A stretch of 64,000 nt of DNA from Deroplatys truncata (Eukaryota > Arthropoda > Insecta > Mantodea > Mantidae): positions 495,494,190-495,558,189 of the forward strand of contig CM060990.1 of assembly GCA_030765065.1 (NCBI GenBank), in the 5' to 3' direction. The position numbers and the translations under genes are program-made. This document shows positions 51,701 through 62,800 of the stretch, piece by piece. Numbering within the stretch: the first letter of the stretch is position 1; every line of letters starts with the position of its first letter. The notes beneath the pieces were generated by a model that was given only the letters and a program-made list of their open reading frames with translations, was not told the DNA's origin and ran no database searches.

Positions 51701-53805
51701 GGTATATAGAGGCTTATTATGAGGTGATACATTCATTTATATGATTTTTAAGCAGTTTGAAAGAAGTGAAGTAAACGCGATTTTACACTCGCTAGGGGCT
51801 AGAAAATCGATTTTCTTGCCTTTTTAAAAACTCAATATTTTTGTTATATAGAGGCTTATTATGAGGTGATACGTCCATTTATATGAATTTTAAGCAGTTG
51901 GAAAGAAGTGAAGTAAACGCGATTTTACACTCACTAGCAGCTAGAAAATCGAATTTCTTGACTTTTTAAAAACTCAGTATTCTTGGTATATATATAGGCT
52001 TATTATAACGTGAAACAACCATTTATATAATTTTTTCGAAGTTTGAAAGAAGTGAAGTAAACGCGATTTTACAATCACTAGGGGCTAGAAAATCGATTTT
52101 CTTGACTTTTTGAATACTCAGTATTTTTGGTATATAGAGACTTATTATGAGGTGATACATTCATTTATATGATTTTTAAGCAGTTTGAAAGAAGTGAAGT
52201 AAACGCCATTTTACACTCGCTAGGGGCTAGAAAATCCATTTTCTTGACTTTTTAAAAACTCATTATTCTTGGTATATAGAGGCTTATTATGAGGTGATAG
52301 ATCCATTTCTATGAATTTTAAGCAGTTTGAAAGAAGTGAAGTAAACGCGATTTTACACTCACTACCAGCTAGAAAATCGAATTCTTGACTTTTTAAAAAC
52401 TCAGTATTCTTGGTATATATAGGCTTATTATAACGTGAAACAACCATTTATATGATTTTCTCGAAGTTTGAAAGAAGTGAAGTAAACGCGATTTTACACT
52501 CACTAGGGGCTAGAAAATCGATTTTCTTGACTTTTTGAATACACAGTATTTTTGGTATATAGAGACTTATTATGAGGTGATACATTCATTTATATGATTT
52601 TTAAGCAGTTTGAAAGAAGTGAAGTAAACGCGATTTTACACTCGCTAGGGGCTAGAAAATCCATTTTCTTGACTTTTTAAAAACTCAATATTCTTGGTAT
52701 ATAGAGGCTTATTATGAGGTGATACATCCATTTATATGAATTTTAAGCAGTTTGAAAGAAGTGAAGTAAACGCGATTTTACACTCACTAGCAGCTAGAAA
52801 ATCGAATTTCTTGACTTTTTAAAAACTCAATATTCTTGGTATATAGAGGCTTATTATGAGGTGATACATCAGTTTATATGAATTTTAAGCAGTTTGAAAG
52901 AAGTGAAGTAAACGCGATTTTACACTCACTAGCAGCTAGAAAATCGAATTTCTTGACTTTTTAAAAACTCAGTATTCCTCGTATATATAGGCTTATTATA
53001 ACGTGAAACAACCATTTATATGATTTTTTCGAAGTTTGAAAGAAGTGAAGTAAACGCGATTTTACACTCACTAGCAGCTAGAAAATCGAATTTCTTGACT
53101 TTAGCAATACTCAGTATTTTTGGTATATAGAGGCTTACTATGAGGTGATACATTCATTTATATGATTTTTAAGCAGTTTGAAAGAAGTGAAGTAAACGCG
53201 ATTTTACACTCACTAGGGGCTAGAAAATCGATTTTCTTGACTTTATGAATACTCAGTATTTTTGGTATATAGAGGCTTATTATGAGGTGATTCATTCATT
53301 TATATGATTTTTAAGCAGTTTGAAAGAAGTGAAGTAAACGCGATTTTACACTCGCTAGGGGCTAGAAAATCGATTTTCTTGACTTTTTAAAAACTCAATA
53401 TTCTTGGTATATAGAGGCTTATTATGAGGGGATACATCCATTTACACGAATTTTTAGCAGTTTGAAAGCAGTGAAGTAAACGCGATTTTACACTCACTAG
53501 CAGCTAGAAAATCGAATTTCTTGACTTTTTGACTCCTCAGTATTTTTGGTATATAGAGGCTTATTATGAGGTGATACATTCATTTATATGATTTTTAAGC
53601 AGTTTAAAAGAAGTGAAGTAAACGCGATATTACAGTCGCTAGGGGCTAGAAAATCCATTTTCTTGACTTTTTAAAAACTCAATATTCTTGGTATATAGAG
53701 GCTTATTATGAGGTGATACATCCATTTCTATGAATTTTAAGCAGTTTGAAACAAGTGAAGTAAACACGATTTTACACTCACTAGGGGCTAGAAAATCAAT
53801 TTTCT
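45710..53805 (+). repeat. 57-monomer higher-order unit, copy C2 (8,095 bp)
   Basis: Nearly identical to C1. Variants shared with copy C3 but not C1 are GAAAGACGTGAAG (46,933 and 57,158), TTACAGTCACTAGG (48,520 and 58,603), GACTTCTTAAAAACTC (about 49,263 and 59,346) and TTTTATACTCAC (about 51,641 and 61,723). These group C2 with C3. The unit ends at the point where the C1/C2 joint would recur, but here the sequence continues as AATCAATTTTCTTGACTTTTTG. Confidence 0.85.
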
Positions 53806-56800
53806 TGACTTTTTGAATACTCAGTATTTTTGGTATATAGAGGCTTATTATGAGGTGATACATTCATTTATATGATTTTTAAGCAGTTTGAAAGAAGTGA
53901 AGTAAACGCGATTTTACACTCGCTAGGGGCTAGAAAATCGATTTTCTTGCCTTTTTAAAAACTCAATATTTTTGTTATATAGAGGCTTATTATGAGGTGA
54001 TACGTCCATTTATATGAATTTTAAGCAGTTGGAAAGAAGTGAAGTAAACGCGATTTTACACTCACTAGCAGCTAGAAAATCGAATTTCTTGACTTTTTAA
54101 AAACTCAGTATTCTTGGTATATATATAGGCTTATTATAACGTGAAACAACCATTTATATGATTTTTTCGAAGTTTGAAAGAAGTGAAGTAAACGCGATTT
54201 TACACTCACTAGGGGCTAGAAAATCGATTTTCTTGACTTTTTGAATACTCAGTATTTTTGGTATATAGAGACTTATTATGAGGTGATACATTCATTTATA
54301 TGATTTTTAAGCAGTTTGAAAGAAGTGAAGTAAACGCGATTTTACACTCGCTAGGGGCTAGAGAATCCATTTACTTGACTTTTTAAAAACTCAATATTCT
54401 TGGTATATAGAGGCTTATTATGAGGTGATACATCCATTTATATGAATTTTAAGCAGTTTGAAAGAAGATAAGTAAACGCGATTTTACACTCACTAGCAGC
54501 TAGAAAATCGAATTCTTGACTTTTTAAAAACTCAGTATTCTTGGTATATATAGGCTTATTATAACGTGAAACAACCATTTATATGATTTTTTCGAAGTTT
54601 GAAAGAAGTGAAGTAAACGCGATTTTACACTCACTAGGGGCTAGAAAATCGATTTTCTTGACTTTTTGAATACACAGTATTTTTGGTATATAGAGACTTA
54701 TTATGAGGTGATACATTCATTTATATGATTTTTAAGCAGTTTGAAAGAAGTGAAGTAAACGCCATTTTACACTCGCTAGGGGCTAGAAAATACATTTTCT
54801 TGACTTTTTAAAAACTCAATATTCTTGGTATATAGAGGCTTATTATGAGGTGATACATCCATTTATATGAATTTTAAGCAGTTTGAAAGAACTGAAGTAA
54901 ACGCGATTTTACACTCACTAGCAGCTAGAAAATCGAATTTCTTGACTTCTTAAGAACTCAGTATTCTTGGTATATATAGGCTTATTATAACGTGAAACAA
55001 CCATTTATATGATTTTTAAGCAGTTTGAAAGAAGTGAAGTAAACACGATTTTACACTCACTAGGGGCTAGAAAATCGATTTTCTTGACTTTTGATTACTC
55101 AGTATTTTTGGTATATAGAGGCTTATTATGAGGTGATACATTCATTTATATGATTTTTAAGCAGTTTGAAAGAAGTGAAGTAAACGCGATTTTACACTCG
55201 CTAGGGGCTAGAAAATCCATTTTGCTGACTTTTTAAAAACTCAGTATTTTTGGTATATAGAGGCTTATTATGAGGTGATACATTCATTTATATGATTTTT
55301 AAGCAGTTTGAAAGAAGTGAAGTAAACGCGATTTTACACTCACTAGCAGCTAGAAAATCGAATTCTTGACTTTTTAAAAACTCAGTATTCTTGGTATATA
55401 TAGGCTTATTATAACGTGAAACAACCATTTATATGATTTTTTCGAAGTTTGAAAGAAGTGAAGTAAACGCGAATTTTACACTCACTAGGGGCTAGAAAAT
55501 CGATTTTCTTGACTTTTTGAATACTCAGTACTTTTGGTATATAGAGGCTTATTATGAGGTGATACCATCATTTATATGATTTTTAAGCAGTTTGAAAGAA
55601 GTGAAGTAAACGCGATTTTACACTCGCTAGGGGCTAGAAAATCTATTTTCTTGACTTTTTAAAAACTCAATATTCTTGGTATATAGAGGCTTATTATGAG
55701 GTGATACATCCATTTATATGAATTTTAAGCAGTTTGAAAGAAGTGAAGTAAACGCGATTTTACACTCACTAGCAGCTAGAAAATCGAATTTCTTGACTTC
55801 TTAAGAACTCAGTATTCTTGGTATATATAGGCTTATTATAACATGAAACAACCATTTATATGATTTTTAAGCAGTTTGAAAGAAGTGAAGTAAACACGAT
55901 TTTACACTCACTAGGGGCTAGAAAATCGATTTTCTTGACTTTATGAATACTCAGTATTTTTGGTATATAGAGGCTTATTATGAGGTGATACATTCATTTA
56001 TATGATTCTTAAGCAGTTTGAAAGAAGTGAAGTAAACGCGATTTTACAGTCGCTAGGGGCTAGAAAACCAATTTTGTTGACTTTTTAAAAACTCAGTATT
56101 TTTGGTATATACAGGCTTATTATGAGGTGATACATTCATTTATATGATTTTTAAGCAGTTTGAAAGAAGTGAAGTAAACGCGATTTTACACTCACTAGCA
56201 GCTAGAAAATCGAATTTCTTGACTTTTTAAGAACTCAGTATTCTTGGTATATATAGGCTTATTATAACGTGAAACAACCATTTCTATGATTTTTAAGCAG
56301 TTTGTAACAAGTGAAGTAAACACGATTTTACACTCACTAGGGGCTAGAAAATCGATTTTCTTGACTTTTTGAATACTCAGTATTTTTGGTATATAGAGGC
56401 TTATTATGAGGTGATACATTCATTTATATGATTTTTAAGCAGTTTGAAAGAAGTGAAGTAAACGCGATTTTACACTCGTTAGGGGCTAGAAAATCGACTT
56501 TCTTGACTTTTTAAAAACTCAATATTCTTGGTATATAGAGGCTTATTATGAGGTGATACATCCATTTATATGAATTTTAAGCAGTTTGAAAGAACTGAAG
56601 TAAACGCGATTTTACACTCACTAGCAGCTAGAAAATCGAATTTCTTGACTTTTTAAAAACTCAGTATTCTTGGTATATATATAGGCTTATTATAACGTGA
56701 AACAACCATTTATATAATTTTTTCGAAGTTTGAAAGAAGTGAAGTAAACGCGATTTTACACTCACTAGGGGCTAGAAAATCGATTTTCTTGACTTTTTGA

Positions 56801-59800
56801 ATACTCAGTATTTTTGGTATATAGAGACTTATTATGAGGTGATACATTCATTTATATGATTTTTAAGCAGTTTGAAAGAAGTGAAGTAAACGCCATTTTA
56901 CACTCGCTAGGGGCTAGAAAATCCATTTTCTTGACTTTTTAAAAACTCAATATTCTTGGTATATAGAGGCTTATTATGAGGTGATAGATCCATTTCTATG
57001 AATTTTAAGCAGTTTGAAAGAAGTGAAGTAAACGCGATTTTACACTCACTACCAGCTAGAAAATCGAATTCTTGACTTTTTAAAAACTCAGTATTCTTGG
57101 TATATATAGGCTTATTATAACGTGAAACAACCATTTATATGATTTTTTCGAAGTTTGAAAGACGTGAAGTAAACGCGATTTTACACTCACTAGGGGCTAG
57201 AAAATCGATTTTCTTGACTTTTTGAATACACAGTATTTTTGGTATATAGAGACTTATTATGAGGTGATACATTCATTTATATGATTTTTAAGCAGTTTGA
57301 AAGAAGTGAAGTAAACGCGATTTTACACTCGCTAGGGGCTAGAAAATCCATTTTCTTGACTTTTTAAAAACTCAATATTCTTGGTATATAGAGGCTTATT
57401 ATGAGGTGATACATCCATTTATATGAATTTTAAGCAGTTTGAAAGAAGTGAAGTAAACGCGATTTTACACTCACTAGCAGCTAGAAAATCGAATTTCTTG
57501 ACTTTTTAAAAACTCAATATTCTTGGTATATAGAGGCTTATTATGAGGTGATACATCAGTTTATATGAATTTTAAGCAGTTTGAAAGAAGTGAAGTAAAC
57601 GCGATTTTACACTCACTAGCAGCTAGAAAATCGAATTTCTTGACTTTTTAAAAACTCAGTATTCCTCGTATATATAGGCTTATTATAACGTGAAACAACC
57701 ATTTATATGATTTTTTCGAAGTTTGAAAGAAGTGAAGTAAACGCGATTTTACACTCACTAGCAGCTAGAAAATCGAATTTCTTGACTTTAGCAATACTCA
57801 GTATTTTTGGTATATAGAGGCTTATTATGAGGTGATACATTCATTTATATGATTTTTAAGCAGTTTGAAAGAAGTGAAGTAAACGCGATTTTACACTCAC
57901 TAGGGGCTAGAAAATCGATTTTCTTGACTTTATGAATACTCAGTATTTTTGGTATATAGAGGCTTATTATGAGGGGATACATCCATTTACACGAATTTTA
58001 AGCAGTTTGAAAGCAGTGAAGTAAACGCGATTTTACACTCACTAGCAGCTAGAAAATCGAATTTCTTGACTTTTTGAATCCTCAGTATTTTTGGTATATA
58101 GAGGCTTATTATGAGGTGATACATTCATTTATATGATTTTTAAGCAGTTTAAAAGAAGTGAAGTAAACGCGATTTTACACTCGCTAGGGGCTAGAAAATC
58201 CATTTTCTTGACTTTTTAAAAACTCAATATTCTTGGTATATAGAGGCTTATTATGAGGTGATACATCCATTTATATGAATTTTAAGCAGCTTGAAAGAAG
58301 TGAAGTAAACGCGATTTTACACTCACTAGCAGCTAGAAAATCGAATTCTTGACTTTTTAAAAACTCAGTATTCTTGGTATATATAGCCTTATTATAACGT
58401 GAAACAACCATTTATATGATTTTTTTTCGAAGTTTGAAAGAAGTGAAGTAAACGCGATTTTACACTCACTAGCAGCTAGAAAATCGAATCCTTGACTTTT
58501 TAAAAACTCAGTATTCTTGGTATATATAGGCTTATTATAACGTGAAACAACCATTTATGTGATTTTTAAGCAGTTTGAAAGAAGTGAAGTAAACACGATT
58601 TTACAGTCACTAGGGGCTAGAAAATCGATTTTCTTGACTTTATGAATACTCAGTATTTTTGGTATATAGAGGCTTATTATGAGGTGATACATTCATTTAT
58701 ATTATTCTTAAGCAGTTTGAAAGAAGTGAAGTAAACGCGATTTTACAGTCGCTAGGGGCTAGAAAACCAATTTTGTTGACTTTTTAAAAACTCAGTATTT
58801 TTGGTATATACAGGCTTATTATGAGGTGATACATTCATTTATATGATTTTTAAGCAGTTTGAAAGAAGTGAAGTAAACGCGATTTTACACTCACTAGCAG
58901 CTAGAAAATCGAATTCTTGACTTTTTAAAAACTCAGTATTCTTGGTATATATAGGCTTATTATAACGTGAAACAACCATTTATATGATTTTTCGAAGTTT
59001 GAAAGAAGTGAAGTAAACGCGAATTTTACACTCACTAGGGGCTAGAAAATCGATTTTCTTGACTTTTTGAATACTCAGTACTTTTGGTATATAGAGGCTT
59101 ATTATGAGGTGATACCATCATTTATATGATTTTTAAGCAGTTTGAAAGAAGTGAAGTAAACGCGATTTTACACTCGCTAGGGGCTAGAAAATCTATTTTC
59201 TTGACTTTTTAAAAACTCAATATTCTTGGTATATAGAGGCTTATTATGAGGTGATACATCCATTTATATGAATTTTAAGCAGTTTGAAAGAAGTGAAGTA
59301 AACGCGATTTTACACTCACTAGCAGCTAGAAAATCGAATTTCTTGACTTCTTAAAAACTCAGTATTCTTGGTATATATAGGCTTATTATAACATGAAACA
59401 ACCATTTATATGATTTTTAAGCAGTTTGAAAGAAGTGAAGTAAACACGATTTTACACTCACTAGGGGCTAGAAAATCGATTTTCTTGACTTTATGAATAC
59501 TCAGTATTTTTGGTATATAGAGGCTTATTATGAGGTGATACATTCATTTATATGATTCTTAAGCAGTTTGAAAGAAGTGAAGTAAACGCGATTTTACAGT
59601 CGCTAGGGGCTAGAAAACCAATTTTGTTGACTTTTTAAAAACTCAGTATTTTTGGTATATACAGGCTTATTATGAGGTGATACATTCATTTATATGATTT
59701 TTAAGCAGTTTGAAAGAAGTGAAGTTAACGCGATTTTACACTCACTAGCAGCTAGAAAATCGAATTTCTTGACTTTTTAAGAACTCAGTATTCTTGGTAT

Positions 59801-62800
59801 ATATAGGCTTATTATAACGTGAAACAACCATTTCTATGATTTTTAAGCAGTTTGTAACAAGTGAAGTAAACACGATTTTACACTCACTAGGGGCTAGAAA
59901 ATCGATTTTCTTGACTTTTTGAATACTCAGTATTTTTGGTATATAGAGGCTTATTATGAGGTGATACATTCATTTATATGATTTTTAAGCAGTTTGAAAG
60001 AAGTGAAGTAAACGCGATTTTACACTCGCTAGGGGCTAGAAAATCGATTTTCTTGACTTTTTAAAAACTCAATATTCTTGGTATATAGAGGCTTATTATG
60101 AGGTGATACATCCATTTATATGAATTTTAAGCAGTTTGAAAGAAGTGAAGTAAACGCGATTTTACACTCACTAGCAGCTAGAAAATCGAATTTCTTGACT
60201 TTTTAAAAACTCAATATTCTTGGTATATAGAGGCTTATTATGAGGTGATACATCAGTTTATATGAATTTTAAGCAGTTTGAAAGAAGTGAAGTAAACGCG
60301 ATTTTACACTCACTAGCAGCTAGAAAATCGAATTTCTTGACTTTTTAAAAACTCAGTATTCCTCGTATATATAGGCTTATTATAACGTGAAACAACCATT
60401 TATATGATTTTTTCGAAGTTTGAAAGAAGTGAAGTAAACGCGATTTTACACTCACTAGCAGCTAGAAAATCGAATTTCTTGACTTTAGCAATACTCAGTA
60501 TTTTTGGTATATAGAGGCTTATTATGAGGTGATACATTCATTTATATGATTTTTAAGCAGTTTGAAAGAAGTGAAGTAAACGCGATTTTACACTCACTAG
60601 GGGCTAGAAAATCGATTTTCTTGACTTTATGAATACTCAGTATTTTTGGTATATAGAGGCTTATTATGAGGTGATTCATTCATTTATATGATTTTTAAGC
60701 AGTTTGAAAGAAGTGAAGTAAACGCGATTTTACACTCGCTAGGGGCTAGAAAATCGATTTTCTTGACTTTTTAAAAACTCAATATTCTTGGTATATAGAG
60801 GCTTATTATGAGGGGATACATCCATTTACACGAATTTTAAGCAGTTTGAAAGCAGTGAAGTAAACGCGATTTTACACTCACTAGCAGCTAGAAAATCGAA
60901 TTTCTTGACTTTTTGAATCCTCAGTATTTTTGGTATATAGAGGCTTATTATGAGGTGATACATTCATTTATATGAATTTTAAGCAGTTTAAAAGAAGTGA
61001 AGTAAACGCGATTTTACACTAACTAGCAGCTAGAAAATCGAATTTCTTGACTTTTTAAAAACTCAATATTCTTGGTATATAGAGGCTTATTATGAGGTGA
61101 TACATCCATTTCTATGAATTTTAAGCAGTTTGAAAGAAGTGAAGTAAACGCGATTTTACACTCACTTGCAGCTAGAAAATCGAATTCTTGACTTTTTAAA
61201 AACTCAGTATTCTTGGTATATATAGGCTTATTATAACGTGAAACAACCATTTATATGATTTTTTCGAAGTTTGAAAGAAGAGAAGTAAACGCGATTTTAC
61301 ACTCACTAGGGGCTAGAAAATCGATTTTCTTGACTTTTTGAATACACAGTATTTTTGGTATATAGAGACTTATTATGAGGTGATACATTCATTTATATGA
61401 TTTTTAAGCAGTTTGAAAGAAGTGAAGTAAACGCGATTTTACACTCGCTAGGGGCTAGAAAATCCATTTTCTTGACTTTTTAAAAACTCAATATTCTTGG
61501 TATATAGAGGCTTATTATGAGGTGATACATCCATTTATATGAATTTTAAGCAGTTTGAAAGAAGTGAAGTAAACGCGATTTTACACTCACTAGCAGTTAG
61601 AAAATCGAATTTCTTGACTTTTTAAGAACTCAGTATTCTTGGTATATATAGGCTTATTATAACGTGAAACAACCATTTATATGATTTTTAAGCAGTTTGA
61701 AACAAGTGAAGTAAACACGATTTTATACTCACTAGGGGCTAGAAAATCAATTTTCTTGACTTTTTGAATACTCAGTATTTTTGGTATATAGAGGCTTATT
61801 ATGAGGTGATACATTCATTTATATGATTTTTAAGCAGTTTGAAAGAAGTGAAGTAAACGCGATTTTACACTCGCTAGGGGCTAGAAAATCGATTTTCTTG
61901 CCTTTTTAAAAACTCAATATTTTTGTTATATAGAGGCTTATTATGAGGTGATACGTCCATTTATATGAATTTTAAGCAGTTGGAAAGAAGTGAAGTAAAC
62001 GCGATTTTACACTCACTAGCAGCTAGAAAATCGAATTTCTTGACTTTTTAAAAACTCAGTATTCTTGGTATATATATAGGCTTATTATAACGTGAAACAA
62101 CCATTTATATAATTTTTTCGAAGTTTGAAAGAAGTGAAGTAAACGCGATTTTACAATCACTAGGGGCTAGAAAATCGATATTCTTGACTTTTTGAATACT
62201 CAGTATTTTTGGTATATAGAGACTTATTATGAGGTGATACATTCATTTATATGATTTTTAAGCAGTTTGAAAGAAGTGAAGTAAACGCCATTTTACACTC
62301 GCTAGGGGCTAGAAAATCCATTTTCTTGACTTTTTAAAAACTCATTATTCTTGGTATATAGAGGCTTATTATGAGGTGATAGATCCATTTCTATGAATTT
62401 TAAGCAGTTTGAAAGAAGTGAAGTAAACGCGATTTTACACTCACTACCAGCTAGAAAATCGAATTCTTGACTTTTTAAAAACTCAGTATTCTTGGTATAT
62501 ATAGGCTTATTATAACGTGAAACAACCATTTATATGATTTTCTCGAAGTTTGAAAGAAGTGAAGTAAACGCGATTTTACACTCACTAGGGGCTAGAAAAT
62601 CGATTTTCTTGACTTTTTGAATACACAGTATTTTTGGTATATAGAGACTTATTATGAGGTGATACATTCATTTATATGATTTTTAAGCAGTTTGAAAGAA
62701 GTGAAGTAAACGCGATTTTACACTCGCTAGGGGCTAGAAAATCCATTTTCTTGACTTTTTAAAAACTCAATATTCTTGGTATATAGAGGCTTATTATGAG

